Assembly: GCF_001598295.1 (NCBI RefSeq)
Contig: NZ_BCYR01000014.1
Span: 1 to 64,000, forward strand
Length of the DNA stretch: 64,000 bases
Origin: Klebsiella ornithinolytica NBRC 105727 = ATCC 31898
GTDB lineage: Bacteria > Pseudomonadota > Gammaproteobacteria > Enterobacterales > Enterobacteriaceae
Direction of reading: 5' to 3'
This document shows, piece after piece, positions 45,690-61,150 of the stretch. The notes under the pieces were generated by a model, which was given only the letters and a program-made list of their open reading frames with translations, had not been told where the DNA came from and searched no databases. The position numbers were made by a program, and so were the translations under genes. How positions within the stretch are numbered: the stretch's first letter is position 1; every line of letters begins with the position of its first letter.

Positions 45690-46373
45690 ATGCATTTTGA
45701 TATCGCCTGGCAGGAGGTTGATACCGTTCTGCTGGATATGGATGGCACGCTGCTCGACCTCGCCTTCGACAACTATTTTTGGCAAAAACTGGTGCCGGAA
45801 ACCTGGGGAGCGGCACGCGGGCTCAACCTGCAGGAGGCCAAAGAGGCGATGCACCAGGAGTATCACGCGGTGCAGCATACGCTAAACTGGTACTGTCTGG
45901 ACTACTGGAGCGAGCGCCTGAATTTGGATATTCGTGCGATGACCAGCGAGCAGGGGCCAAGAGCAGCCCTGCGTGAAGATACCGTCCCGTTCCTTGATGC
46001 GCTCAAGGCCAGCGGCAAGCGGCGCATCCTGCTGACCAACGCCCATCCGCACAATCTGGCGGTAAAGCTTGAACATACCGGTCTCGACGCACACCTTGAT
46101 TTATTGCTTTCTACCCACACATTTGGTTATCCGAAAGAAGATCAGCGTCTGTGGCGTGCGGTGGCGGAAGAAACCGGCTTCGATGCGCGCAAAACGCTCT
46201 TTGTTGACGATAGCGAGGCGATTCTCGATGCCGCGGCTCAGTTTGGTGTTCGCTACTGCCTGGGCGTCACGAATCCGGATTCCGGGCTGGCGGAAAAAAG
46301 CTATGCCCGACATCCGGGATTGAACGACTACCGGCGCCTGATCCCTTCGCTGACCCCAAAGGAGAGGCCATGA
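45690..46373 (+). CDS. yrfG: GMP/IMP nucleotidase YrfG
   Basis: YrfG is a HAD-family phosphatase with activity on GMP and IMP. The 227-residue product has motif I DMDGTLLDLAFD, motif II ILLTNAHPHNL and motif IV FVDDSEAILDAAAQFG. ATG at 45690 follows CTGGAGACTCACC. The frame extends far upstream into igaA but the homology starts here. Its stop overlaps hslR in ATGA. Confidence 0.95.
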   Translation: MHFDIAWQEVDTVLLDMDGTLLDLAFDNYFWQKLVPETWGAARGLNLQEAKEAMHQEYHAVQHTLNWYCLDYWSERLNLDIRAMTSEQGPRAALREDTVPFLDALKASGKRRILLTNAHPHNLAVKLEHTGLDAHLDLLLSTHTFGYPKEDQRLWRAVAEETGFDARKTLFVDDSEAILDAAAQFGVRYCLGVTNPDSGLAEKSYARHPGLNDYRRLIPSLTPKERP

Positions 46374-46771
46374 AAGAGAAGCCCGTCGAAGCCGTCAGGC
46401 TGGACAAATGGCTTTGGGCAGCCCGCATTTATAAAACCCGTGCGCTGGCGCGCGAGATGATTGAAGGCGGCAAGGTGCATTACAACGGACAGCGCAGCAA
46501 GCCGGGTAAAATCGTTGAGCCGGGCGCCACTCTGACGCTACGCCAGGGCAACGACGAACGTATTCTGCTGGTCAAAGGGATAACCGAACAGCGCCGACCT
46601 GCCAGTGAAGCCGTCGCCTTGTATGAAGAGACGGCAGAGAGCATCGAAAAACGCGAGAAAATGGCGCTGGCGCGCAAAATGAACGCGCTGACCATGCCGC
46701 ATCCCGACAGACGTCCGGACAAGAAAGAACGCCGCGACCTGATGAGATTTAAACACGGCGACAGTGAGTAA
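46370..46771 (+). CDS. hslR: Heat shock protein 15 (S4-domain ribosome-rescue factor)
   Basis: Hsp15 binds stalled 50S subunits carrying peptidyl-tRNA. The 133-residue product has an N-terminal S4 RNA-binding domain (VRLDKWLWAARIYKTRALA) and a basic C-terminal extension (RRPDKKERRDLMRFKHG). It overlaps yrfG by 4 nt and precedes hslO, as in the E. coli heat-shock operon. Confidence 0.96.
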   Translation: MKEKPVEAVRLDKWLWAARIYKTRALAREMIEGGKVHYNGQRSKPGKIVEPGATLTLRQGNDERILLVKGITEQRRPASEAVALYEETAESIEKREKMALARKMNALTMPHPDRRPDKKERRDLMRFKHGDSE

Positions 46772-46817
46772 CCGCCTATACCTGTAGGCACCGCTGTTGC
46801 CAGCAAGAGAGACCATT

Positions 46818-47696
46818 ATGACTCAACACGATCAATTACATCGTTATCTGTTTGAAAACTATGCCGTACGCGGTGAACTGGTTACCGTTTCGGAAACCCT
46901 GGAACAGATTCTGGCGAACCACAGCTACCCGCAGCCGGTCAAAACCGTGCTGGCAGAGCTGCTCGTTGCCACCAGCCTGCTGACCGCGACGCTGAAGTTT
47001 GCCGGCGATATCACCGTGCAGCTGCAGGGCGATGGTCCTCTGTCTCTGGCGGTAATCAACGGGACGAATCAGCAGCAGCTGCGCGGCGTCGCGCGGACTC
47101 AGGGCGACATTCCGGCAGATGCGGACCTGAAAACGCTGGTCGGTAACGGGTATCTGGTCATCACCATCTCTCCGGATGAAGGCGAGCGCTATCAGGGCGT
47201 GGTCGGTCTGGAAGGCGACACCCTGGCGGCTTGCCTGGAAGATTATTTCCAGCGCTCAGAACAGTTGCCGACGCGCCTTATCATTCGCACCGGCGAACAT
47301 GAAGGGAAACCGATGGCGGGCGGCATGCTGCTTCAGGTGATGCCGGCACAAGAGACCCAGGCCAATGATTTCGACCATCTGGCTACGCTCACTGAGACCA
47401 TCAAAGCCGAGGAACTGTTCACCCTCTCAGCGACTGACGTCCTGTGGCGTCTGTATCACGAAGAAGAAGTGACCGTATACGATCCGCAGAATGTGGAATT
47501 TAAGTGTACCTGTTCCCGCGAACGCTGCGCCGGGGCGCTGAAAACGCTGCCGGATGAAGAGATCGACAGCATTCTCGCTGACGAAGGTGAAATTGATATG
47601 CACTGCGATTACTGCGGCAATCATTACCTGTTCAACGCCATGGATATCGCCGAGATTCGCAATAATGCCTCTCCGGCCGACCCGCAGGTTCACTGA
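46818..47696 (+). CDS. hslO: Hsp33 redox-regulated chaperone
   Basis: Hsp33 is a holdase switched on by oxidation of its zinc-bound cysteines. The 292-residue product has an N-terminal substrate domain ([20 protein letters not shown]) and the C-terminal zinc-switch motif CTCSRERC and CDYCGNHY with four Cys as expected. ATG at 46818 ([14 protein letters not shown]) fits the family; a TTG extension to 46797 is not needed. It is the last gene of yrfG-hslR-hslO. Confidence 0.97.
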   Translation: MTQHDQLHRYLFENYAVRGELVTVSETLEQILANHSYPQPVKTVLAELLVATSLLTATLKFAGDITVQLQGDGPLSLAVINGTNQQQLRGVARTQGDIPADADLKTLVGNGYLVITISPDEGERYQGVVGLEGDTLAACLEDYFQRSEQLPTRLIIRTGEHEGKPMAGGMLLQVMPAQETQANDFDHLATLTETIKAEELFTLSATDVLWRLYHEEEVTVYDPQNVEFKCTCSRERCAGALKTLPDEEIDSILADEGEIDMHCDYCGNHYLFNAMDIAEIRNNASPADPQVH

Positions 47697-48059
47697 TAAT
47701 CCTGCCCACCAGAGCTCGCGGCGGAGGTTTTCTGCCTTCGCCGCGCCTGCCGTCAACTATTTCCTCGCGTGATGAATCGATTTTCACTGAAAGAGTTACG
47801 TAATTTTCTTTCAAGAAAGCGATTACATTCACAATTCAGCAGTTTTTTTAATTACTTTTTAACCAATAAGAAACATCTATCCCCACCAACGGCCAATTTC
47901 CTGAGATAATCACGCATGTTTCGTGACAGGAGTCACCGTGTTTTTCGTAAGTAAGGCGTTTGTCGAGATACGTAAATCTATGAGCCTGGTCGCGGTCTAT
48001 ACCCCGAAAGAACCCCTACAATTTAAAGCAGTATATATTATTGGCTAAGGAGCAGTGAC
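47697..48059. promoter_or_regulatory. Intergenic region upstream of pckA
   Basis: A 363-bp region. yhgE, found here in E. coli, is absent. It holds a candidate Crp site at 47818-47833 (AGCGA-TTACAT-TCACA, eight of ten), a -10-like GATAAT at 47905-47910 without a clear -35, and the 36-codon ORF at 47938-48048. The pckA ribosome binding site AAGGAG (48047-48052) overlaps the stop of that ORF. Confidence 0.5.
47938..48048 (+). CDS. Possible 36-residue leader peptide upstream of pckA
   Basis: GTG at 47938 follows GACAGGAGTCACC (AGGAG at 5 nt). The frame reads [18 protein letters not shown] and on to VYIIG, ending TAA at 48046-48048, 11 nt before the pckA ATG. The TAA is part of the pckA ribosome binding site, so the two could be translationally coupled. 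No known homologue is recalled and codon evidence is thin at this length, so it is a candidate only. Confidence 0.35.
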   Translation: MFFVSKAFVEIRKSMSLVAVYTPKEPLQFKAVYIIG

Positions 48060-49682
48060 ATGCGCGTTAATAATGGTTTAACCCCGCAGGATCTCAAGGC
48101 TTATGGTATCAATGACGTCCAGGATATCGTCCACAACCCTAGTTACGATACGTTGTATCAAGAAGAACTCGATCCCACTCTGGAAGGGTATGAGCGCGGC
48201 GTACTCACCAATCTGGGCGCGATCGCCGTCGATACCGGTATCTTTACCGGTCGTTCGCCGAAAGATAAATATATCGTTCGTGACGATACAACCCGCGATA
48301 CCGTGTGGTGGTCTGATAAAGGCAACGGTAAAAACGACAACAAACCGCTCTCGCAGGAAACCTGGCAGCACCTGAAAGATCTGGTCACTCATCAGCTTTC
48401 CGGCAAGCGTCTGTTCATCGTTGATGCGTTCTGCGGCGCCAATGCCGACACGCGTCTGAGCGTACGCTTCATTACCGAAGTGGCCTGGCAGGCACACTTC
48501 GTCAAGAACATGTTTATTCGCCCATCCGATGAAGAACTGGCCAACTTTAAGCCGGATTTCATCGTGATGAACGGCGCCAAATGCACCAACCCGCAGTGGA
48601 AGGAGCAGGGACTCAACTCTGAAAACTTCGTTGCCTTCAACCTGACCGAGCGGATCCAGCTGATTGGTGGTACCTGGTACGGCGGCGAAATGAAGAAAGG
48701 GATGTTCTCTATCATGAACTACCTGCTGCCGCTGCAGGGGATCGCATCAATGCACTGTTCCGCTAACGTGGGCGAGAAAGGCGACGTGGCGGTCTTCTTT
48801 GGCCTCTCCGGCACCGGCAAAACCACCCTTTCCACCGATCCGAAACGCCGTCTGATCGGCGATGACGAGCACGGCTGGGATGACGATGGCGTCTTCAACT
48901 TCGAAGGCGGCTGCTATGCCAAGACCATCAAACTCTCCGAAGCCGCAGAGCCAGATATCTATCACGCGATTCGTCGTGATGCGCTGCTGGAAAACGTGGT
49001 GGTTCGCGCGGACGGCACGATTGATTTCGACGATGGGTCGAAAACCGAGAACACCCGTGTCTCCTACCCGATCGATCATATCGAGAACATCGTTAAGCCG
49101 ATCTCGAAAGCGGGCCATGCCACCAAAGTTATCTTCCTGACGGCGGATGCATTCGGCGTACTGCCGCCGGTATCGCGCCTGACGGCAGACCAGACCCAGT
49201 ATCACTTCCTCTCTGGCTTTACCGCTAAGCTGGCCGGTACCGAACGTGGCGTCACTGAACCGACGCCAACCTTCTCCGCCTGCTTCGGTGCCGCATTCCT
49301 GTCGCTGCACCCGACGCAGTATGCTGAGGTTCTGGTGAAGCGCATGCAGGCATCCGGTGCGCAGGCTTATCTGGTCAACACCGGCTGGAACGGCACCGGC
49401 AAACGTATCTCGATTAAAGATACCCGCGCCATTATCGATGCCATTCTCGACGGGTCGCTGGACAATGCGGAAACCTTCACGCTGCCGATGTTCGATTTGC
49501 AGATCCCAACCTCGCTGCCAGGTGTCGATACGCACATCCTCGACCCGCGTAACACCTACGGTTCGCCAGAGCAGTGGCAGGAGAAAGCCGAGCAGCTGGC
49601 GAAGCTGTTCGTAGAGAACTTCGAGAAGTACACCGATACGCCAGCGGGCGCCGCGCTGGTCGCTGCCGGCCCGAAGCGCTAA
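48060..49682 (+). CDS. pckA: Phosphoenolpyruvate carboxykinase (ATP)
   Basis: PckA turns oxaloacetate and ATP into phosphoenolpyruvate, CO2 and ADP for gluconeogenesis. The 540-residue product has the P-loop [16 protein letters not shown] near residue 248-263, the substrate region [10 protein letters not shown], and the metal-binding DDEHGWDD segment. It is a single gene with its own terminator. Crp activation is known for E. coli and a candidate site lies upstream. Confidence 0.98.
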   Translation: MRVNNGLTPQDLKAYGINDVQDIVHNPSYDTLYQEELDPTLEGYERGVLTNLGAIAVDTGIFTGRSPKDKYIVRDDTTRDTVWWSDKGNGKNDNKPLSQETWQHLKDLVTHQLSGKRLFIVDAFCGANADTRLSVRFITEVAWQAHFVKNMFIRPSDEELANFKPDFIVMNGAKCTNPQWKEQGLNSENFVAFNLTERIQLIGGTWYGGEMKKGMFSIMNYLLPLQGIASMHCSANVGEKGDVAVFFGLSGTGKTTLSTDPKRRLIGDDEHGWDDDGVFNFEGGCYAKTIKLSEAAEPDIYHAIRRDALLENVVVRADGTIDFDDGSKTENTRVSYPIDHIENIVKPISKAGHATKVIFLTADAFGVLPPVSRLTADQTQYHFLSGFTAKLAGTERGVTEPTPTFSACFGAAFLSLHPTQYAEVLVKRMQASGAQAYLVNTGWNGTGKRISIKDTRAIIDAILDGSLDNAETFTLPMFDLQIPTSLPGVDTHILDPRNTYGSPEQWQEKAEQLAKLFVENFEKYTDTPAGAALVAAGPKR

Positions 49683-49701
49683 CCGTGTATTTATAAAGAA
49701 T

Positions 49702-49727
49702 AAGCCGGGCAATGCCCGGCTTTTTAA
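49702..49727 (+). terminator. Intrinsic terminator of pckA
   Basis: A 9-bp stem AAGCCGGGC/GCCCGGCTT with AAT loop is followed by TTT on the plus strand, 19 nt after the stop. It may also act on envZ transcripts from the other side, with a weaker T-run. Confidence 0.85.
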
Positions 49728-49773
49728 TGCTCTCGCGCCGACTCGCGCGATTCAGACTGCCGCGAGCGGCCGC

Positions 49774-51851
<2,078 letters not shown>

Positions 51852-52098
51852 TGTTTATACTCCCAAAGGTTCACTGCAATTGTCAGTGCGTATTCTCAAA
51901 AAAGCCCGGGTCGCCGACCAGCTAAATCTGGTATATATTCCAGGCTAAATTGTTACAAAGCATATTTAACAGCAGCTTAAGTATACATTTAATCATAAGA
52001 CACATTATTTATCCTGTCGGTATTATTACGCACTACGAATTGTGCGCAACCGCACACCGCCGCGTACAGTGTCCGACAATCAGAAGGTAGAACGATAA

Positions 52099-52572
52099 AT
52101 GAAAACGCCGCTGATCACCCGTGAAGGGTATGAAAAACTTAAAAAAGAAATGGACTATTTGTGGCGTGAAGAACGCCCTGAGGTCACCAAAAAAGTGACC
52201 TGGGCGGCCAGCCTTGGCGATCGTAGCGAAAATGCCGATTACCAGTACAACAAAAAACGGCTGCGTGAAATCGACCGCCGGGTACGCTATCTCACCAAAT
52301 GTCTGGAAAATCTGAAAATCGTCGATTACTCCCCGCAGCAGGAGGGCAAGGTGTTTTTCGGCGCGTGGGTTGAAATCGAAAACGATGATGGCGACACCAA
52401 GCGCTTTCGCATCGTCGGTTACGATGAGATTTTCGGACGTAAAGACTACATCTCTATCGACTCGCCGATGGCTCGCGCGCTGCTGAAAAAAGAGGTCGGC
52501 GACCTGGCGGTGGTCAACACGCCCTCCGGCGAAGCCAGCTGGTACGTCAACAATATCGAATATGTGAAATAG
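52099..52572 (+). CDS. greB: Transcription elongation factor GreB
   Basis: GreB restarts arrested RNA polymerase by stimulating RNA cleavage through the secondary channel. The 157-residue product has the N-terminal coiled coil with acidic tip residues in GDRSENADYQYNKKR and the C-terminal FKBP-like domain (VFFGAWVEIENDDGDTKRF). The start ATG at 52099 gives MKTPLITREGYEKLKKEMDY. yhgF follows after about 100 nt. Confidence 0.97.
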   Translation: MKTPLITREGYEKLKKEMDYLWREERPEVTKKVTWAASLGDRSENADYQYNKKRLREIDRRVRYLTKCLENLKIVDYSPQQEGKVFFGAWVEIENDDGDTKRFRIVGYDEIFGRKDYISIDSPMARALLKKEVGDLAVVNTPSGEASWYVNNIEYVK

Positions 52573-52674
52573 CGCGTCCGGAACAATCTGAGAGCCTCGT
52601 GCCACGACTGGCATTTTGCCGTGCCAGTCCGTATAACTATCCCCCTGATTTTCGATCCACAAGATGAAATAGAC

Positions 52675-55005
<2,331 letters not shown>

Positions 55006-55116
55006 CCCTTTTCCGGCCCCTCATTGCAGGGGCCGCTTTCTCCGCATTATTCTCTGACCCCATGTTGGTATACTCCGGAAACCGATTAGCTCCGGCTAAT
55101 AAAGGCGAGTAAATAA

Positions 55117-55175
55117 GTCATTTATTAAGGTTTCATTTTGTTAACCAATGAAACCTTAATTAAACATTAAATGAC
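55117..55175. repeat. Large AT-rich palindrome between yhgF and feoA
   Basis: TTAAGGTTTCATT (55125-55137) is a perfect 13-bp inverted match of AATGAAACCTTAA (55147-55159) around a 9-nt loop. Outer arms GTCATTTA (55117-55124) and TAAATGAC (55168-55175) also pair, with an 8-nt bulge on the right. No T-tract follows on either strand, so it is not a standard terminator. Confidence 0.8.
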
Positions 55176-55215
55176 AAAATAAATATTACCCTTATTTAGC
55201 GCTACAGTGCAGACC

Positions 55216-55229
55216 TTGCGTCATATCAA
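55216..55229 (+). promoter_or_regulatory. Candidate FNR site upstream of feoA
   Basis: TTGCG-TCAT-ATCAA matches the FNR pattern TTGAT-N4-ATCAA in eight of ten positions. FNR activates feoABC in E. coli. Confidence 0.5.
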
Positions 55230-55283
55230 AAAAACAGCATATTTCCGGCAAATGTCGATTATTAAACCATTTATGTATTGATG

Positions 55284-55310
55284 ATAAAAACCATTATCAT
55301 TATCATCATT
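55284..55310 (+). promoter_or_regulatory. Candidate Fur box upstream of feoA
   Basis: CATTATCATTATCATC (55292-55307) consists of repeated ATTATC-type hexamers, the Fur box building unit, with GATAAAAA before it. Fur repression of feo is known in E. coli. Confidence 0.65.
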
Positions 55311-55394
55311 CATAGTAAATATATCTTCTTCTCCGTTGACTATGCTCCCCGGTACTGTGCGATGACCGCACACGGTAAACTCTCGTTCAGTTAG

Positions 55395-55640
<246 letters not shown>

Positions 55641-55669
55641 CACCTGACCCGGTACTCAGAGTCTGAAAT

Positions 55670-57988
<2,319 letters not shown>

Positions 57989-57997
57989 GGAGTTATC

Positions 57998-58234
57998 ATG
58001 GCGTCGTTGATTGAAGTACGCGATATGCTGGCCCTGCAGGGGCGTATGCAGGCGACACAGCTCAGCGCTCGCCTGCATGCTCCGCAGCCGCTGGTCGATG
58101 CCATGCTGAGTCGTCTGGAAGCCATGGGGAAAGCCGTGCGCATAACGGAAGACGCGAACGGCTGTTTGTCCGGCAGCTGCAAAAGTTGCCCTGAGGGAAA
58201 AGCCTGCTTGCAAGAGTGGTGGGCGCTGCGCTGA
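57998..58234 (+). CDS. feoC: FeoC, Fe-S-dependent regulator of FeoB
   Basis: FeoC is a small winged-helix protein that binds an Fe-S cluster and protects FeoB from proteolysis. The 78-residue product has the helix-turn-helix part ([20 protein letters not shown]) and four Cys at residues 56, 61, 64 and 70 in [16 protein letters not shown], the cluster-binding loop. It closes feoABC. Confidence 0.95.
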   Translation: MASLIEVRDMLALQGRMQATQLSARLHAPQPLVDAMLSRLEAMGKAVRITEDANGCLSGSCKSCPEGKACLQEWWALR

Positions 58235-58269
58235 TACCGCTGGGCAATAAGCCTATGAGCAATAAAACC

Positions 58270-58295
58270 AAAGCGGGTCCTGAGACCCGCTTTTG
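58270..58295. terminator. Bidirectional terminator after feoC
   Basis: A 10-bp stem AAAGCGGGTC/GACCCGCTTT with a CTGA loop is followed by a T-run on the plus strand and TTTGGTTTTATT on the minus strand, between the convergent feoC and the BhsA-like gene. Confidence 0.88.
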
Positions 58296-58296
58296 C

Positions 58297-58566
58297 TTAT
58301 TTGTAGACGTCGGCGTTTGCGTGAACGGTTTTCTCGTTTTTCGAACCGGCAATCACCACAAAGTACTTGCCGCCCAGCTCATCCGCCTTCTTCGACAGAT
58401 CGCGCTTTGCATCCATCGGTGACGTTGTTTTTGAGGTCGTAATGCTGCCGATTTTCGTCAGCTTCATTGACGCCACTTCATCTTTTTGAATCTCTTTCGC
58501 TGCAAACGCGCCAAAAGACAGGGACCCAATCACCAGAGATGCAACAATACCCGTAATAAGTTTCAT
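58297..58566 (-). CDS. YdgH/BhsA/McbA-like (DUF1471) secreted peptide
   Basis: The 89-residue product has a signal peptide (MKLITGIVASLVIGSLSFGAFA) and a mature part with the DUF1471 pattern: MKLTKIGSITTSKTTSPMDA and ADELGGKYFVVIAGSKNEKT. Proteins of this family are periplasmic or outer-membrane stress and biofilm factors in enterobacteria; a specific role here is unknown. It stands alone between feoC and bioH, where E. coli has rpnA/yhgA as I recall. The stop lies at the terminator. Confidence 0.88.
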   Translation of the reverse strand: MKLITGIVASLVIGSLSFGAFAAKEIQKDEVASMKLTKIGSITTSKTTSPMDAKRDLSKKADELGGKYFVVIAGSKNEKTVHANADVYK

Positions 58567-58675
58567 AGCCTCAACTCTCCATAAGGTTGTTTTTATAGGC
58601 CACGGCGGCGACAGAAACGCATGCTCCCCGTGACAACCTAAGTATTGCTATGGTCGGGATTTTTGCCACAGCCTG

Positions 58676-59458
58676 CTAAAAATAATTGCGCAGGCGATTT
58701 TTCAACGCCACCAGTGGCTCACAGAACGCCTGCGGGTGCGAGATGAACGGGGCATGGGCCGCTTTTTCAAAGACCATGGATTCACTCTGCGGCCATAATG
58801 CATCCAGAACCGGAACAATTTTGCGCGGCACCAGGCCATCCAGTCGGCCATACAGCCGCAGGAATGGCTGTGTGAATGCGGCCAGCGGCTGGCGTAAATC
58901 GGCCGTTTTAAGGATCTCCAGCCCGCCGTTCAACGCTTCTGAGGATGGCATCGGCAACGACAGCACGGTACTTTTCAACGCCCGGGCATCCTGACGAGCG
59001 CTTTCCGTCCCCATCGTTTGCAGCGCCAGAAACCGCTCCACGGTGCGCTGGAAATCTTGGCTCAGCTGCTGCTGAAACCCACTCAGCACCTCCGCTTTGA
59101 TCCCGGGCCAGTCGCCATCGGCGCCAAAACAGGGCGAAGAGGCCACGGTGACCAGCGCCTGTACGCGCCCGGGATGTTGCACGGCAATCTGACTGGCCAC
59201 CAACCCACCCAGGCTCCAGCCCAACCAGATAGCCTGCTCCGGGGCCTGGCTCAGTACCTGCTGCGCCATCTCCTCCAGCGACAGGGCGCCAAAGCCGCTG
59301 CTACGACCATAGCCCGGCAGGTCAACCAGATGCAGGGTAAAGTGCGAGGCCAGTTCCGGCGTCACGCAATCCCATACCCTGGCATTCAGCCCCCATCCGT
59401 GCAGGAGCACAAGATGACAATTTCCTTCCCCCACGGTTTGCCACCAGATGTCGTTCAT
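58676..59458 (-). CDS. bioH: Pimeloyl-[ACP] methyl ester carboxylesterase BioH
   Basis: BioH removes the methyl group from pimeloyl-ACP methyl ester to close biotin precursor synthesis. The 260-residue alpha/beta hydrolase has the nucleophile Ser82 in GWSLGG, Asp in [10 protein letters not shown] and His in [12 protein letters not shown], the catalytic triad. It is a single gene, divergent from gntX across 37 nt. Confidence 0.97.
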   Translation of the reverse strand: MNDIWWQTVGEGNCHLVLLHGWGLNARVWDCVTPELASHFTLHLVDLPGYGRSSGFGALSLEEMAQQVLSQAPEQAIWLGWSLGGLVASQIAVQHPGRVQALVTVASSPCFGADGDWPGIKAEVLSGFQQQLSQDFQRTVERFLALQTMGTESARQDARALKSTVLSLPMPSSEALNGGLEILKTADLRQPLAAFTQPFLRLYGRLDGLVPRKIVPVLDALWPQSESMVFEKAAHAPFISHPQAFCEPLVALKNRLRNYF

Positions 59459-59495
59459 CAGTTACTGTTCTCTTTCCACCATTACGAGGTGAAAT

Positions 59496-60170
59496 ATGCT
59501 AACAGCACACAGCTTATGCTGGCTATGCCAAATGCCGGTGGCGATCGCCCGCTGGGGAATCTGCTCCCGCTGCGCCACCTCTCTGGCGTTTGCCCATTCG
59601 CTTTGCCCACGGTGCGGGCTGCCTGCAGCGGTCAGCAGAGTCTCCTGCGGCCGCTGCCTGCGGGATCCTCCGCCGTGGCAACGGCTGGTGACGGTCAATG
59701 ATTACCGGCCACCGCTGAGCGGTTTGATACATCAGCTTAAGTTTTCCCGTCGACCGGAGCTGGCGCCAGCGCTGGCCCGTCTGCTGCTGTTACGCGTTCG
59801 CCAGAGGGAAGGATTTCCCCGGCCAGACCGTCTCGTCAGCGTCCCGCTGTGGCAGCGACGTCAATGGCGGCGAGGCTTCAATCAAAGCGACCTGCTATGC
59901 CGACCGTTGGCGCACTGGCTGCAGTGCGCCTGGCACCATGACGCTTTGCGGCGCAACCGACGCACTGCGACCCAGCACCATCTCTCCGCACGCTTGCGTA
60001 AACAGAACCTGAAAAATGCCTTTCAGCTTGAAATATCGGTGCGCGGCCTCCATATCGCCATTGTGGATGATGTCGTCACAACCGGAAGCACCGTCGCTGA
60101 AATATCCCGCCTGCTTTTGCAAAACGGCGCCGCGACGGTTCAGGTATGGTGTATATGCCGTACCTTGTAG
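59496..60170 (+). CDS. gntX: GntX/ComF-family phosphoribosyltransferase-like protein
   Basis: GntX is a ComF-type protein; in E. coli it is required for use of external DNA as a nutrient and is linked to the hof genes. The 224-residue product has an N-terminal zinc-finger-like Cys cluster (CWLCQMP, CSRC, CPRCGLP, CGRCLRDP) and a C-terminal PRT motif VVDDVVTTGSTVAEI (read IVDDVVTTGST). The start is ATG at 59496 (MLTAHSLCWLCQMP). It precedes nfuA by 58 nt. Confidence 0.95.
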   Translation: MLTAHSLCWLCQMPVAIARWGICSRCATSLAFAHSLCPRCGLPAAVSRVSCGRCLRDPPPWQRLVTVNDYRPPLSGLIHQLKFSRRPELAPALARLLLLRVRQREGFPRPDRLVSVPLWQRRQWRRGFNQSDLLCRPLAHWLQCAWHHDALRRNRRTATQHHLSARLRKQNLKNAFQLEISVRGLHIAIVDDVVTTGSTVAEISRLLLQNGAATVQVWCICRTL

Positions 60171-60228
60171 ACCCCTGCTGATGGGCGTATTATAACCAAG
60201 TAAAATAGTCAACTATTAGGCCAACGCT

Positions 60229-60804
60229 ATGATCCGTATTTCCGATGCTGCACAAGCGCACTTTGCCAAATTGCTGGTAAATCAGGAAGAAGGGACACAA
60301 ATTCGCGTATTTGTGATTAATCCCGGCACCCCAAACGCTGAGTGCGGCGTATCCTACTGCCCACCGGATGCGGTGGAAGACACCGACACGGCGCTGAAGT
60401 TTGAGCAACTGACTGCGTATGTCGACGAACTCAGCGCGCCGTATCTGGAAGACGCTGAAATTGACTTCGTCACCGATCAGCTTGGCTCTCAGCTGACGCT
60501 GAAAGCACCGAATGCCAAGATGCGCAAAGTTTCCGACGATGCTCCGCTGATGGAACGCGTTGAATACATGCTGCAATCCCAGATTAACCCACAGCTGGCC
60601 GGCCACGGCGGACGCGTCACGCTGATGGAAATCACCGAAGACGGTCTGGCCATCCTGCAGTTCGGCGGCGGTTGTAACGGCTGTTCAATGGTCGATGTGA
60701 CCCTGAAAGAAGGGATCGAGAAACAGCTGCTAAACGAATTCCCTGAGCTGAAAGGCGTGCGCGATCTGACCGAACACCAGCGCGGCGAGCACTCTTACTA
60801 CTAA
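60229..60804 (+). CDS. nfuA: Fe-S biogenesis protein NfuA
   Basis: NfuA carries [4Fe-4S] clusters to targets such as aconitase and lipoyl synthase. The 191-residue product has an N-terminal degenerate A-type domain ([19 protein letters not shown], lacking one A-type Cys pair) and a C-terminal Nfu domain with the CxxC motif [15 protein letters not shown] near residues 149-152. It is downstream of gntX. Confidence 0.97.
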   Translation: MIRISDAAQAHFAKLLVNQEEGTQIRVFVINPGTPNAECGVSYCPPDAVEDTDTALKFEQLTAYVDELSAPYLEDAEIDFVTDQLGSQLTLKAPNAKMRKVSDDAPLMERVEYMLQSQINPQLAGHGGRVTLMEITEDGLAILQFGGGCNGCSMVDVTLKEGIEKQLLNEFPELKGVRDLTEHQRGEHSYY

Positions 60805-60828
60805 GTACGCCCCTCTTCCCGATGTTAA

Positions 60829-60854
60829 GCCCGGCGGCATTTGCCCGGCCGGGC
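60829..60854. repeat. REP-like GC palindrome after nfuA
   Basis: GCCCGGC (60829-60835) pairs with GCCGGGC (60848-60854); the loop itself contains GGC...GCC. It resembles a degenerate REP unit and may stop nfuA transcripts, though no T-run follows. Confidence 0.45.
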
Positions 60855-60865
60855 CGCCCCTGTCA

Positions 60866-60882
60866 ATGTTACCGCACAACAT
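60866..60882. promoter_or_regulatory. Second, imperfect GntR-like site
   Basis: ATGTT-ACCGCAC-AACAT has the GntR half-site ATGTTACC with an inverted AACAT end, one base longer than the main operator. E. coli gntT has two GntR operators, so this could be the upstream one. Confidence 0.35.
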
Positions 60883-60919
60883 TTCCCCCTGAGCCACCCG
60901 GTAAAAACCCGGGAAAGAG

Positions 60920-60935
60920 TATGACTTAAGTCTCA
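60920..60935 (+). promoter_or_regulatory. Candidate Crp site upstream of gntT
   Basis: TATGA-CTTAAG-TCTCA matches the Crp pattern in eight of ten positions and includes the perfect palindrome GACTTAAGTC. gntT is Crp-activated in E. coli. Confidence 0.5.
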
Positions 60936-60976
60936 TATTTAAAATTTTACCCCGGCGGGTGATTCTCAACCCGCCT

Positions 60977-60992
60977 ATGTTACCCGTATCAT
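60977..60992. promoter_or_regulatory. GntR operator of gntT
   Basis: ATGTTACCCGTATCAT is the GntR operator sequence as I recall it from E. coli gntT, placed 159 nt upstream of the start codon. Repression by GntR in the absence of gluconate is predicted. Confidence 0.75.
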
Positions 60993-61150
60993 CTCTTTCA
61001 GGCACCGCTGCTATAAAAATAGCCAGCTATCCTTTCCTACAGGAGTGATAGTCGATTTTATGGCGCCATACCGTTTGCCGGCTCAGGCAGAGCAAACGAA
61101 AAAGATTGAAATTTGACGTTACCCATAACAAATGTAAGGCCAGGTAAATT

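Larger units (their letters stand above)
60805..61150. promoter_or_regulatory. gntT regulatory region
   Basis: This 346-bp region separates nfuA and gntT. It contains a REP-like GC palindrome (60829-60854), a weaker GntR-like site (60866-60882), a Crp-like site (60920-60935), the main GntR operator (60977-60992) and a TATAAA at 61012-61017 that may be a -10. No gene is supported in it. Confidence 0.65.

Noticed and set aside
48747-49712. 321-codon open frame on the minus strand
   Set aside because: It is antisense to pckA, whose product is unmistakable, and shows no domain or ribosome binding site.
52621-52674. Longer yhgF start at GTG 52621
   Set aside because: The extra 18 residues have no match in the E. 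coli protein, and ATG at 52675 gives the known N-terminus.
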